A stretch of DNA of 64,000 nt from Tetraselmis striata. Lineage: Eukaryota; Chlorophyta; Chlorodendrophyceae; Chlorodendrales; Chlorodendraceae. The notes beneath the pieces were generated by a model, which worked only from the letters and a program-made list of their open reading frames with translations, was not told where the DNA came from and did not search any database. This document shows positions 1 to 12,700 of the stretch, in pieces. The stretch spans positions 185,036 through 249,035 of the forward strand of contig VCJN01002417.1 of assembly GCA_006384855.1 (NCBI GenBank), written 5' to 3'. Both the position numbers and the translations under genes were made by a program. Position 1 is the stretch's first letter. Every line of letters starts with the position of its first letter.

Positions 1-2821
1 AATATCAGGCATTAGCCCTACTGCCTTGTAGTCCGTATAGTATCGTCAAGCCGGTGCGTGTTCACATCCCTTTCATGCCATGCAGCCCCGCATACTCATA
101 AATGGTTTGCAGCCATCTAGACAATTGAAGCATGCCTTAAGGCAGCATCTGCGGTGCAGCGCTGCAGCAATCTGCGGCGTGCCGCCAGCAAATATCAGGC
201 ATTAGCCCTACTGCCTTGCAATCTGCATAGTATCGTCAAGTAGGTGCGTGCTCATATCCCTTCTATGCCATACAGCCCCGCATACTAATAAATGATTTGC
301 AGCCATCCAGTCAATTAAAACATGCCTTAAGGCAGCATTTGCGGTGCAGCGCTTCAGCAATCTGCGGCGTGCCGCCAGCAAATATCAGGCATTAGTTAGC
401 CCTACTGCCTTGCAGTCCGTATAGTATCGTCAAGCCGGTGCGTGTTCATATCCCTTCTATGCCATGCAGCCCCGCATACTAATAAATGGTTTGCAGCCAT
501 CCAGGCAATTGAAGCATGCCTTAAAGCAGCATCTGCGGTGCAGCGCTGCAGCAATCTGCGGCGTGCCGCCAGCAAATATAACGTATTAGCCCTACTGCCT
601 TGCAGTCCGTATAGTATCGTCAAGTAGGTGCGTGTTCATATCCCTTTCATGCCATACAGCCCCGCATACTAATAAATGGTTTGCAGCCATCCAGTCAATT
701 AAAACATGCCTTAAGGCAGCATCTGCGGTGCAGCGCTGCAGCAATCTGCGGCGTGCCGCGAGCAAATATCAGGCATTAGCCCTACTGCCTTGCAATCTGC
801 ATAGTATCGTCAAGCCGGTGCGTGCTCATATCCCTTTCATGCCATACAGCCCCGCATACTAATAAATGATTTGCAGCCATCCAGTCAATTAAAACATGCC
901 TTAAGGCAGCATCTGCGGTGCAGCGCTTCAGCAATCTGCGGCGTGCCGCCAGCAAATATCAGGCATTAGCCCTACTGCCTTGCAGTCCGTATAGTATCGT
1001 CAAGCCGGTGCGTTTTCATATCCGTTTCATGCCATGCAGCCCCGCATACGAAATGGTTTGCAGCCATGTAGGTAAATGGCTGCAGCAATCTGCGGCGTGC
1101 CGCCAGCAAATATAACGTATTAGCCCTACGGCCTTGCAGTCCGTATAGTATCGTCAAGCCGGTGCGTGTTCATATCCCTTTCATGCCATGCAGCCCCGCA
1201 TACTAATAAATGGTTTGCAGCCATCTAGACAATTGAAGCATGCCTTAAGGCAGCATCTGCGGTGCAGCGCTGCAGCAATCTGCGGCGTGCCGCCAGCAAA
1301 TAACAGGCATTAGCCCTACTGCCTTGTAGTCCGTATAGTATCGTCAAGCCGGTGCGTGTTCACATCCCTTTCATGCCATGCAGCCCCGCATACTAATAAA
1401 TGGTTTGCAGCCATCTAGACAATTGAAGCATGCCTTAAGGCAGCATCTGCGGTGCAGCGCTGCAGCAATCTGCGGCGTGCCGCGAGCAAATATCAGGCAT
1501 TAGCCCTACTGCCTTGCAATCTGCATAGTATCGTCAAGTAGGTGCGTGCTCATATCCCTTCTATGCCATACAGCCCCGCATACTAATAAATGATTTGCAG
1601 CCATCCAGTCAATTAAAACATGCCTTAAGGCAGCATCTGCGGTGCAGCGCTTCAGCAATCTGCGGCGTGCCGCCAGCAAATATCAGGCATTAGCCCTACT
1701 GCCTTGCAGTCCGTATAGTATCGTCAAGCCGGTGCGTGTTCATATCCCTTTCATGCCATGCAGCCCCGCATACTAATAAATGGTTTGCAGCCATCCAGGC
1801 AATTGAAGCATGCCTTAAGGCAGCATCTGCGGTGCAGCGCTGCAGCAATCTGCGGCGTGCCGCCAGCAAATATAACGTATTAGCCCTACTGCCTTGCAGT
1901 CCGTATAGTATCGTCAAGTAGGTGCGTGTTCATATCCCTTTCATGCCATACAGCCCCGCATACTAATAAATGGTTTGCAGCCATCCAGTTAATTAAAACA
2001 TGCCTTAAGGCAGCATCTGCGGTGCAGCGCTGCAGCAATCTGCGGCGTGCCGCCAGCAAATATCAGGCATTAGCCCTACTGCCTTGCAATCTGCATAGTA
2101 TCGTCAAGCCGGTGCGTGCTCATATCCCTTCTATGCCATACAGCCCCGCATACTAATAAATGATTTGCAGCCATCCAGTCAATTAAAACATGCCTTAAGG
2201 CAGCATCTGCGGTGCAGCGCTTCAGCAATCTGCGGCGTGCCGCCAGCAAATATCAGGCATTAGCCCTACTGCCTTGCAGTCCGTATAGTATCGTCAAGCC
2301 GGTGCGTGTTCATATCCGTTTTATGCCATGCAGCCCCGCATACGAAATGGTTTGCAGCCATGTAGGCAAATGGCTGCAGCAATCTGCGGCGTGCCGCCAG
2401 CAAATATGAGGTATTAGCCCTACGGCCTTGCAGTCCGTATAGTATCGTCAAGCCGGTGCGTGTTCACATCCCTTCTATGCCATGCAGCCCCGCATACTAA
2501 TAAATGGTTTGCAGCCATCTAGACAATTGAAGCATGCCTTAAGGCAGCATCTGCGGTGCAGCGCTGCAGCAATCTGCGGCGTGCCGCCAGCAAATATCAG
2601 GCATTAGCCCTACTGCCTTGCAATCTGCATAGTATCGTCAAGTAGGTGCGTGTTCACATCCCTTCTATGCCATGCAGCCCCGCATACGAAATGGTTTGCA
2701 GCCATCTAGGCAATAGAAGCATGCCTTAAGGCAGCATCTGCGGTGCAGCGCTGCAGCAATCTGCGGCGTGCCGCGAGCAAATATCAGGCATTAGTGGTAC
2801 TGCCTTGCAATCTGTATAGTA
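1..2821 (+). repeat. ~190-bp satellite array, plus orientation
   Basis: Tandem monomers of about 190 bp, with some short ~150-bp variants that lack a ~38-bp block (for example near 1050-1100). Landmarks recur once per monomer: GTATCGTCAAG, ATGCCATGCAGCCCCGCATAC, GGTTTGCAGCCAT, TGCCTTAAGGCA and TGCAGCGCTGCA; the last two are perfect palindromes. A higher-order period of about 1294 bp is visible (442 equals 1736, 632 equals 1926). The open frames in this array are repeat shadows, not genes. Confidence 0.95.
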
Positions 2822-3011
2822 TTGTAAAGCATATGGGCAATTAAATCCCCTTTTTCGTCATAAAAATCCTCATACTGGAAGGTTGCCGAGCCGGCTCTTT
2901 ACCTTCCACCGTCTTGGTCGACGACCGCTACTACCAGGTCGTAGCGGCGCCGCGTCAGGCTGGCGGGTCCTCTAAGCCCGCATCTCAACCACCGCCACCG
3001 GGGTCCGGCGG

Positions 3012-3803
3012 AGATGGCTCCCAAAACGGCGCTGCAGCAGGTCTCTTGATCGAGCTTCGAGCAGCTCCGTCCCTCCCCCGAGCAGGCTTGGTCCCTTGGA
3101 GACTGCCAAGCCGCCGAGTGAGCCTCAGCCTTCGAGTGCGACGAAGCGCCCGCACGGTGCGTTGAGCACGGCAGGCAAGACCAGCTTGTCGCCCATTAAG
3201 CTGCGCAAAAAGCATTCCAAGAAGCGCGGGCCGAGTCCTCCTTCAAGATGGCGAAAAAGTTGGAGGACAACGACCCCTTCCATGCGCCTAAGCCGAAACG
3301 CGAAGCCACGTCAAGCCGTCAGGCGCCTTCGGGTGCCGCTGGTGGGAGTCGCAGGGCCACATCTTCCCGTGGCGGTGCCGCATCTCCGCCTCCCCGACCC
3401 GCATCTCCGCCTATTGAGGCAAGAGCAGCAGCTTGTCGCCCATTAAGCTGCGCAAGAAGCATTCCAAGAAGCGTGGGCCGACTCCTCCTTTAAGATGGCG
3501 AAAGAGTTGGAGGACGACGACCCCTTCCATGCGCCTAAGCCGAAACGCGAAGCCCCGTCAAGCCGTCAGGCGCCTTCGGGTGCCGCTGGTGGGAGTCGCA
3601 GGGCCACATCTGCACGTGGCGGTGCCGCATCTCCGCCTCCCCGACCCGCATCTCCGCCTAAGGAGCCCTCATCTCGGGACGCGAAGCCCGCACCGCCGCC
3701 TGCGCCGACATCTCGCCCCAACGCCGCGTCGCTGTCAGCAGGGTTCAGAGGTAGCATCTCGTTGCGACGAACACAATCTCTGAGGTCGGCGATAGACTCG
3801 TAG
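3012..3803 (+). pseudogene. Low-complexity Lys/Ser/Pro-rich gene remnant (copy L)
   Basis: I do not recognise the protein. Open segments encode a Lys/Arg-rich piece (KLRKKHSKKRG) and two versions of an acidic start followed by a basic, Ser/Pro-rich tail (MAKKLEDNDPFHAPKPKREA at 3248, MAKELEDDDPF at 3495). The second version reads on to 3803. The useful frames are not continuous: an in-frame TAA precedes the first acidic start in both orientations of the repeat, so splicing or decay is required. The composition suggests a nuclear or nucleic-acid-binding tail, but that is only inference. It lies in the ~1.2-kb non-satellite arm of the giant element, so it may be the element's cargo or a remnant of its own gene. 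Confidence 0.3.
3184..3680 (+). repeat. Two tandem ~247-bp repeats in the element arm
   Basis: The segment starting at the motif SPIKLRKKHSKKRG and running through a Lys-Arg-Ala and Gly-Gly-Ser-Arg stretch occurs twice in tandem (methionine landmarks at 3248 and 3495, 247 bp apart). The same pair occurs inverted at about 5935-6420. Confidence 0.8.
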
Positions 3804-4029
3804 GCCCGGGGCGTCTTCTCTGCGCGAGTGAGGCTCGATTTCCAGGTTTGAAAAGCTTGAAACGCAGTCGCCATGCCCTCGCGTCCGCAATCTTCCAAGG
3901 TGAGGCGGATAGTACTTTACGCGACTGAGGGCGCGAAGAGGACACGCCGATGTGCCATTTCTAATACTCTCGTATAGTATTGCATTGCACCTGAAATGTG
4001 ACCGAAAAATGGGTACATATCCCAGCCTA

Positions 4030-4101
4030 AGCGATCACGTGGGGGGCACATTTTTGAGTCCAAGAATTGGACCGTTTTGACTCAAAAATGTGCCCTGTAC
4101 C
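4030..4101. repeat. Terminal hairpin of giant element copy L
   Basis: GGGCACATTTTTGAGTC and its exact reverse complement GACTCAAAAATGTGCCC are separated by 18 bp. The element therefore ends in a 17-bp perfect stem, followed by TGTACC at 4096-4101. Confidence 0.85.
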
Positions 4102-4121
4102 CCATCCACGCACCCTCCATC

Positions 4122-5512
4122 ATGGCCACCTACGCCACGCTAATTCCAGGCACCCCCTACGGCAAAGCTGTGAGGCCTGAGGGCATGACCATACCACTCG
4201 GTGCTATGTGCAACACGGGCCGCATCGTTGAGGACGTGCGGCATGCACTTTTCCGCGGCCATGCGACCAACGGCCATATCCGCGTTCACCCAGAGCAACC
4301 CCATGGCGAGGACGCGTTCGGCTATGCTTTCGCAGACATACTGAACAACAGCGCTGAGCCAAAGCAGTACGACGCAGCCGGCAAGAAGCACATGCTTGAG
4401 GCAGGTTTTCAAGTGTCCGATTCGGGTGTCGTCACGCTGTATTTTACCTCGTGCGTACCCGACGCGATGCGTGCCCAGATCTCAAACCCAGCACCCGAGG
4501 CGGCGCCAACCCCCGACCCCACGGGATCTGACACGGGCACCGGCGTTAAAACGCCCCCGTCGACGTTCCATCCCTTGTTGTCAGTACGATCCGGGGGCGG
4601 GCGTCCACCCTGAAAGATACACTGAGTCGGCGGGTGGCTGACATGAGTGCGTGGAGGATTTGAATTTCACAGGCGTTGACCGCCCCGTGCCGCGTTTTTG
4701 CCGTTGCTCCTGCAGCTGAGGACAAGGCGGTGCTGTTGGATGTCTTCAACGAATGCTGGCCGCGCGACACTCAGACGGGGACCCCTTACCCTCCGAAGAA
4801 GACGCATAGGTTTCACATCGCCGCGCCCCCGTACATCGAGCGGACATGCTACACTACCTTCAACTACCGTACTGGCTACACAGCCGACAACCACGTCTAC
4901 GCCAAGGAGACCGTCATGGCCGCGTTCCGAGAGTACACCCCTCCCCCTTCCTCCCAACCCCACTGCGAACATCCTTGTGGGTTGTGCTGACGGAGCACCG
5001 CGTGATGTACAAGAAGGAGGGGAATGTGAGGGGCTACCTCGTCCGGCACTACTTCCAGGATGAGGGCAAGGACGGCCAAGGAGGTAGGAAGAAGGGACCA
5101 GACCATTGCCAAGCGCGGACCGACTCGCGAAGACCCTCGACCTTGCAGAGGCATGGCACCAGAGCAAGCTGGGGAGGTACTACCAAGCCGGCAAGTGCCC
5201 CCTTGCTGACGTGACGTTCAAGGGCGAGGAGGAGGTCTCCGAGGTGACGCCGCACAGGGAAGCCGCAGGTGAGTCGCGTTTGTTCCCGCACTTGTTCGAT
5301 TACACAGCCATCGCCGCCGCGACAAGCAATCAACACGCATATCGACATTCGTTGACCCCCGCCATGTTCACACGTTCGGCGGTAAGCCGATCGTATCGAC
5401 TGTTCAGCGCAACAAGATCGTGTCGCTGCCGCTAGCGGGCACCGCTGAGTCACCAAAGCTCCACAGCTTGGTGGTCGTGCTGGCGCAGCAGCATAAGAGG
5501 GCGCGCGGGCGG
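4122..5512 (+). pseudogene. Unrecognised multi-exon gene, 5' part, interrupted by giant element
   Basis: The ATG at 4122 opens a frame to 4613 starting MATYATLIPGTPYGKAV. Later pieces follow in other frames. One, from an acceptor near 4670 (ATTTCACAG), encodes a segment with NYRTGYTADNHVYAKE; others encode HRVMYKKEGNVRGYLVRHYF and SKLGRYYQAG; the last, around 5385, encodes GGKPIVST. A GTGAGT donor near 5270 supports splicing. The homologous copy at 61028-62688 keeps the same order, so this was one gene. I cannot assign a function. The reading stops at 5512, where the giant element begins, and the rest resumes at 19428. Frame changes within the piece suggest it was already decaying. Confidence 0.5.
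5502..5512. repeat. 11-bp target-site duplication, left copy
   Basis: CGCGCGGGCGG immediately precedes the element terminus GGTACAGGGC. The same 11 bp follow the right terminus at 19428-19438. The uninterrupted homologue near 62430 has one related GGGCGGGCGG at this place. Confidence 0.65.
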
Positions 5513-5650
5513 GGTACAGGGCACATTTTTGAATCAAAACGGTCCAATTCATGGACTTAAAAAGGTGCCCCCCACGTGATCGCTTAGACTGGGATACGTA
5601 CCCATTTTTCGGTCACATTTCAGGTGCAATGCAAAACTATACGAGAATAC
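5513..5650 (+). repeat. Left terminal inverted repeat of giant element copy R
   Basis: Includes the terminal hairpin (GGGCACATTTTTGA ... TGCCCCCC) and the subterminal block with ACTATACGAGAATACTAT. It matches the minus strand of 4101-3960 closely and the minus strand of 19427-19290 more loosely. Confidence 0.7.
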
Positions 5651-5933
5651 TATAAATGGCACATCGGCGTGTCCTCTTCCCGCCCTCAGTCGCGTAAAGT
5701 ACTATCCGCCTCACTTTGGAAGATTGCGGACGCGAGGGCGTGGCGAATGGCGTTTCGAGCAGGAAATCGAGCCTCACTCCCGCAGAGAAGACGCCCCGGG
5801 CCTACGAGTATATCGCCGACCTCAGAGATTGTGTTCGTCGCAACGAGATGCTACCTCTGAACCCCGCTGACAGCGACGCGGCGTTGGGGCGAGATGTGGG
5901 CGCAGGCGGCGGTGCGGGCTTCGCGTCCAGAGG

Positions 5934-5947
5934 TTTAGGGTTTAGGG
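5934..5947 (+). repeat. Interstitial telomere-like tract (TTTAGGG)2
   Basis: Two exact TTTAGGG units replace a short stretch that reads differently in the matching place of copy L (around 3665-3680). TTTAGGG is the usual plant and green-algal telomere unit. Confidence 0.7.
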
Positions 5948-6430
5948 CTCCTTCGGCGGAGATGCGGGTCGGGGAGGCGGAGATGCGGCACGGCCACGTG
6001 AAGATGTGGCCCTGCGACTCCCACCAGCGGCACCCGAAGGCGCCTGACGGCTTGACGTGGCTTCGCGTTTCGGCTTAGGCGCCTGAAAGGGGTCGTTGTC
6101 CTCCAACACTTTCGCCATCTTAAAGGAGGACTCGGCCCACGCTTCTTGGAATGCTTCTTGCGCAGCTTATTGGGCGACAAGCTGCTGCTGATCTTGCCTC
6201 CATAGGCGGAGATGCGGGTCGGGGAGGCGGATAGGCGGCACCGCCACGGGAAGATGTGGCCCTGAGACTCCCACCAGCGGCACCCGAAGGCGCCTGGCGG
6301 CTTGACGTGGCTTCGCGTTTCGGCTTAGGCGCCTGGAAGGGTCGGCGTCCTCCAACTCTATCACAGTCTTGAAGGAGGACTCGGCCCGAGCTTCTTGGAA
6401 TGCTTCTTGCGCAGCTTATTGGGTGACAAG
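5935..6430 (-). pseudogene. Low-complexity Lys/Ser/Pro-rich gene remnant (copy R)
   Basis: This is the inverted counterpart of 3184-3803, again with the basic KLRKKHSKKRG segment and the Pro/Ser-rich tail, in two tandem ~247-bp units. Methionine starts and frames differ between the units, and an in-frame TAA lies upstream of the acidic start, as in copy L. The product is not recognised, and the piece is probably non-functional. Confidence 0.3.
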
Positions 6431-6789
6431 CTGCTCTTGCCTCCCGTGCTCAACGCACCGTGCGAGCGCTTTGTCGCACTCGAAGGTTGAGGCGGCTTGG
6501 CAGTCTCCGAGGGACCAAGCCTGCTTGCGGGAGGGGCGGAGCTGCTCGAAGCTCTATCAAGAGACCTGCTGCAGCCGCCGTTTTGGGAGACATATCCGCC
6601 AGACCCCGGTGGCGGTGGTTGAGATGCGGGCTTGGAGGACCCGCCAGCCTAACGCGGCGCTGCTACGACGTGGTTGTAGCGGTTGTCGACGAAGACGGTG
6701 GGGGGGTAAAAAGCTGGCTCGGCAACCTTCCAGTATTAGGATTTACATGACAAAAAGGGGATTTTTTCGCATATTGCAAGGCAATACCA

Positions 6790-9700
6790 CTAATGCCCGA
6801 TATTTGCTCGCGGCACACGGCAGATTGCTGCACCGCTGCACCGCAAATACTGCCTTAAGGCATGCTTTAATTGCCTAGATGGCTGCAAACCATTTAGGAT
6901 GCGGGGCTGCATGGCATAGAAGGGATGTGAACACGCATTGGCTTGACGATACTATGCAGTTTGCAAGGCAGTAGGGCTAATGCCTGATATTTCCTGGCGG
7001 CACACCGTAGATTGCTGCGGCGCTGCACCGCAGATGCTGCCTTAAGGCATGCTTTAATTGCCTGGATGGCTGCAAACCATTTAGTATGCGGGGTTGCATG
7101 GCATAAAAGGGATGTGAACACGCATCGGCTTGACGATACTATACTGATTGCAAGGCAGTACCGCCAATACCTAATATTTCCTGGCGGCACACCGCAGATT
7201 GCTGCACACATTTGCCTAGATGGCTGCAAACCATTTATTAGCATGCGGGGCTGCATTGCATGAAAAGGATGTGAACACGCACCGGCTTGACGATACTATG
7301 CAGTTTGCAAGGCAGTAGGGCTAGTGCCTGATATTTCCTGGCGGCACACCGCAGATTGCTGCAGCGCTGCACCGCAGATGCTGCCTTAAGGCATGCTTTA
7401 ATTGCCTAGATGGCGGCAAACCATTTATAAGTATGCGGGGTGCATTGCATGAAAGGGATGTGAACACACACCGGCTTGACGATACTATACGGACTGCAAG
7501 GCAGTACGGCTAATACTTGATATTTGCTGGCGGCACGCCGCAGATTACTGCAGCGCTGCACCGCAGATGCTGTCTTTAAGCATGTTTTGATTGCCTAGAT
7601 AGCTGCAAACCATTTAATATGCGGGGCTGCATGGCATAGAAGGGATATGAACACGCACCTGCTTGACGATACCATACAGATTGAGGGGCAGTAGGGCTAA
7701 TACCTGATATGTGCTGGCGGCACGCCGCAGATTGATGCAGCGCTGCACCGCAGATGCTGCCTTAAGGCATGCTTTAATTGCCTGGATGGCTGCAAACTGT
7801 TTATGAGTATGCAGGGCTGCATGGCATAGAAGGTATATGAACACGACCGGCTTGACGATACCATACAGATTGCAAGGCAGTAGGGCTAGTACCTGATATT
7901 TGCTGGCGGCACGCCGCAGATTACTGCAGCGCTGCACCGCAGATGCCGCCTTTAAGCCTGTTTTGATTGCCTAGATAGCTGCAAACCATTTAGTATGCGG
8001 GGCTGCATGGCATAGAAGGGATATGAACACGCACCTGCTTGACGACACCATACAGATTGCAGGGCAGTAGGGCTAATACCTGATATTTGCTGGCGGCACG
8101 CCGCAGAGTGATGCAGCGCTGCACCGCAGATGCTGCCTTAAGGCATGCTTTAATTGCCTGGATGGCTGCAAACTATTTATGAGTATGCAGGGCTGCATAG
8201 CATAGAAGGTATATGAACACGACCGGGCAGATACCATACATATTGCAGGGCAGTAGGGATAATATTTTATATTTCCTGGCGGCACACCGCAGATTGCTGC
8301 AGCGCTGCACCGCAGATGCTGCCTTTAAGCATGTTTTGATTGCCTAGATGGCTGCAAACCATTTAGTATGCGGGGCTGCATGGCATAGAAGGGATATGAA
8401 CACGCACGTGCTTGACGACACCATAAAGATTGCAGGGCAGTAGGGCTAATACCTGATTTTTGCTGGCGCCACGCCGCAGATTGCTGCAGCGCTGCACCGC
8501 AGATGATTCCTTAAGGCATGCTTGAATTACGTAGATGGCTGCAAACCATTTAGTATGCGGGGTGCATGGCATAAAAGGGATGTGAACCCGCACCTGCTTG
8601 ACGATACCATACAGATTGCAGGGCAGTACGGCTAATGCCTGATATTTCCTGGCGGCACACCGTAGATTGCTGCGGACATTTGCCTAGATGGCTGCAAACC
8701 ATTTATTAGTACGCGCGGCTGCATTGCATGAAAAGGAAGTGAACACGCACCGGCTTGACGATACTATGCAGTTTGCAAGGCAGTAGGGCCAGTGCATGAT
8801 ATTTGCTCGCGGCACACCGCAGATTGCTGCAGCGCTGCACCGCAGATGCTGCCTTAAGGCATGCCTTAATTGCCTGGATGGCTGCAAACCATTTAGTATG
8901 CGGGGTTGCATGGCATAAAAGGGATGTGAACACGCATCGGCTTGACGATACTATACAGATTGCAAGGCAGTACCGCCAATACTTGATATTTCCTGGCGGC
9001 ACACCGCAGGTTGCTGCAAACATATGCCTAGATGGCTGCAAACCATTTATTAGCATGCGGGACTGCACTGCATGAAAAGGATGTGAACTAGCACCGGCTT
9101 GACGATACTATGCAGTTTGCAAGGCAGCAGGGCTAGTGCTTGATATTTGCTCGCGGCACACCGCAGATTGCTGCAGCGCTGCACCGCAGATGCTGCCTTA
9201 AGGCATGCCTTAATTGCCTGGATGGCGGCAAACCATTTATTAGTACGCGGGGTGCATTGCATGAAAGGGATGTGAACACACACCTGCTTGACGATACTAT
9301 ACAGACTGCAAGGCAGTACGGCTTATACTTCATATTTGCTGGCGGCACGCCGCAGATTACTGCAGCGCTGCACCGCAGATGCTGCCTTTAAGCATGTTTT
9401 GATTGCCTAGATGGCTGCAAACCATTTAGTATGCGGGGCTGCATGGCAGAGAAGGGATATGAACACGCACCTGCTTGATGACACCATAAAGGCTGATAAC
9501 CATTTAGTATGCGGGGTTGCATGGCATAAAAGGGATGTGAACCCGCACCTACTTGACGATACCATATAGATTGCAGGGCAGTACGGCTAATGCCTGATAT
9601 TTCCTGGCGGCACACCGTAGATTGCTGCAGACATTTGCCTAGATGGCTGCAAACCATTTATTAGTATGCGCGGCTGCATCGTATGAATAGGATGTGAACA

Positions 9701-12700
9701 CGCACCGGCTTGACGATACTATGCAGTTTGCAAGGCAGTAGGGCCAGTGCATGATATTTGCTCGCGGCACACCGCAGATTGCTGCAGCGCTGCACCGCAG
9801 ATGCTGCCTTAAGGCATGCCTTAATTGCCTGGATGGCTGCAAACCATTCAGTATGCGGGGTTGCATGGCATAAAAGGGATGTGAACACGCATCGGCTTGA
9901 CGATACTATACAGATTGCAGGGCAGTAGGGATAATACCTGATATTTCCTGGCGGCACACCCCAGGTTGCTGCAAACATATGCCTAGATGGCTGCAAACCA
10001 TTTATTAGTATGCGGGGCTGCATTGCATGAAAAGGATGTGAACTAGCACCGCTTGACGATACTATGCAGTTTGCAAGGCAGCATAGCTAGTGCTTGATAT
10101 TTGCTCGCGGCACACCGCAGATTGCTGCAGCGCTGCACCGCAGATGCTGCCTTAAGGCATGCTTTAATTACCTAGATGGCTGCAAACCATTTAGTATGCG
10201 GGGCTGCATGGCATGAAAGGGATGTGAACACGCACCTGCTTGACGATACTATACAGACTGCAAGGCAGTACGGCTAACACTTCATATTTGCTGGCGGCAC
10301 GACGCAGATTACTGCAGCGCTGCACCGCAGATGCTGCCTTTAAGCATGTTTTAATTGCCTAGATGGCTGCAAACCATTTAGTATGCGGGGTTGCATGGCA
10401 TAAAAGGGATGTGAACCCGCACCTACTTGACGATACCATACAGATTGCAGGGCAGTACGGCTAATGCCGGATATTTCCTGGCGGCACACTGTAGATTGCT
10501 GCAGACATTTGCCTAGATGGCTGCAAACCATTTATTAGTACGCGCGGCTGCATTGCATGAAAAGGATGTGAACACGCACCGGCTTGACGATACTATGCAG
10601 TTTGCAAGGCAGCAGGGCTAGTGCTTGATATTTGCTCGCGGCACACCGCAGATTGCTGCAGCGCTGCACCGCAGATGCTGCCTTAAGGCATGCTTTAATT
10701 ACCTAGATGGCGGCAAACCATTTATTAGTACGCGGGGTGCATTGCATGAAAGGGATGTGAACACACACCTGCTTGACGATACTATACAGACTGCAAGGCA
10801 GTACGGCTTATACTTCATATTTGCTGGCGGCACGCCGCAGATTACTGCAGCGCTGCACCGCAGATGCTGCCTTTAAGCATGCCTTAATTGCCTGGATGGC
10901 TGCAAACCATTTAGTATGCGGGGTTGCATGGCATAAAAGGGATGTGAACACGCATCGGCTTGACGATACTATACAGATTGCAAGGCAGTACCGCCAATAC
11001 CTGATATTTCCTGGCGGCACACCGCAGGTTGCTGCAAACATATGCCTAGATGGCTGCAAACCATTTATTAGCATGCGGGACTGCACTGCATGAAAAGGAT
11101 GTGAACTAGCACCGGCTTGACGATACTATGCAGTTTGCAAGGCAGCAGGGCTAGTGCTTGATATTTGCTCGCGGCACACCGCAGATTGCTGCAGCGCTGC
11201 ACCGCAGATGCTGCCTTAAGGCATGCTTTAATTACCTAGATGGCGGCAAACCATTTATTAGTACGCGGGGTGCATTGCATGAAAGGGATGTGAACACACA
11301 CCTGCTTGACGATACTATACAGACTGCAAGGCAGTACGGCTTATACTTCATATTTGCTGGCGGCACGCCGCAGATTACTGCAGCGCTGCACCGCAGATGC
11401 TGCCTTTAAGCATGTTTTGATTGCCTAGATGGCTGCAAACCATTTAGTATGCGGGGCTGCATGGCAGAGAAGGGATATGAACACGCACCTGCTTGATGAC
11501 ACCATAAAGGCTGATAACCATTTAGTATGCGGGGTTGCATGGCATAAAAGGGATGTGAACCCGCACCTACTTGACGATACCATATAGATTGCAGGGCAGT
11601 ACGGCTAATGCCTGATATTTCCTGGCGGCACACCGTAGATTGCTGCAGACATTTGCCTAGATGGCTGCAAACCATTTATTAGTATGCGCGGCTGCATCGT
11701 ATGAATAGGATGTGAACACGCACCGGCTTGACGATACTATGCAGTTTGCAAGGCAGTAGGGCCAGTGCATGATATTTGCTCGCGGCACACCGCAGATTGC
11801 TGCAGCGCTGCACCGCAGATGCTGCCTTAAGGCATGCCTTAATTGCCTGGATGGCTGCAAACCATTCAGTATGCGGGGTTGCATGGCATAAAAGGGATGT
11901 GAACACGCATCGGCTTGACGATACTATACAGATTGCAGGGCAGTAGGGATAATACCTGATATTTCCTGGCGGCACACCCCAGGTTGCTGCAAACATATGC
12001 CTAGATGGCTGCAAACCATTTATTAGTATGCGGGGCTGCATTGCATGAAAAGGATGTGAACACGCACCGCTTGACGATACTATGCAGTTTGCAAGGCAGC
12101 ATAGCTAGTGCTTGATATTTGCTCGCGGCACACCGCAGATTGCTGCAGCGCTGCACCGCAGATGCTGCCTTAAGGCATGCTTTAATTACCTAGATGGCTG
12201 CAAACCATTAAGTATGCGGGGCTGCATGGCATGAAAGGGATGTGAACACGCACCTGCTTGACGATACTATACAGACTGCAAGGCAGTACGGCTAACACTT
12301 CATATTTGCTGGCGGCACGCCGCAGATTACTGCAGCGCTGCACCGCAGATGCTGCCTTTAAGCATGTTTTGATTGCCTAGATGGCTGCAAACCATTTAGT
12401 ATGCGGGGTTGCATGGCATAAAAGGGATGTGAACCCGCACCTACTTGACGATACCATACAGATTGCAGGGCAGTACGGCTAATGCCGGATATTTCCTGGC
12501 GGCACACTGTAGATTGCTGCACACATTTGCCTAGATGGCTGCAAACCATTTATTAGCATGCGGGACTGCACTGCATGAAAAGGATGTGAACTAGCACCGG
12601 CTTGACGATACTATGCAGTTTGCAAGGCAGCAGGGCTAGTGCTTGATATTTGCTCGCGGCACACCGCAGATTGCTGCAGCGCTGCACCGCAGATGCTGCC

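Larger units (their letters stand above)
1..4101 (-). mobile_element. Giant TIR element, copy L (right-hand end only; continues off the left edge)
   Basis: Read from 4101 leftwards, the sequence matches the start of the element at 5513 read rightwards. Both have the same terminal repeat, the same ~1.2 kb of low-complexity gene remnant, then the same satellite. The terminus GGTACAGGGCACA lies at 4101-4089 on the minus strand and abuts sequence 20 bp upstream of the ATG at 4122. The second end and target duplication are outside the window, so insertion is inferred from copy R (5513-19427). Confidence 0.5.
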
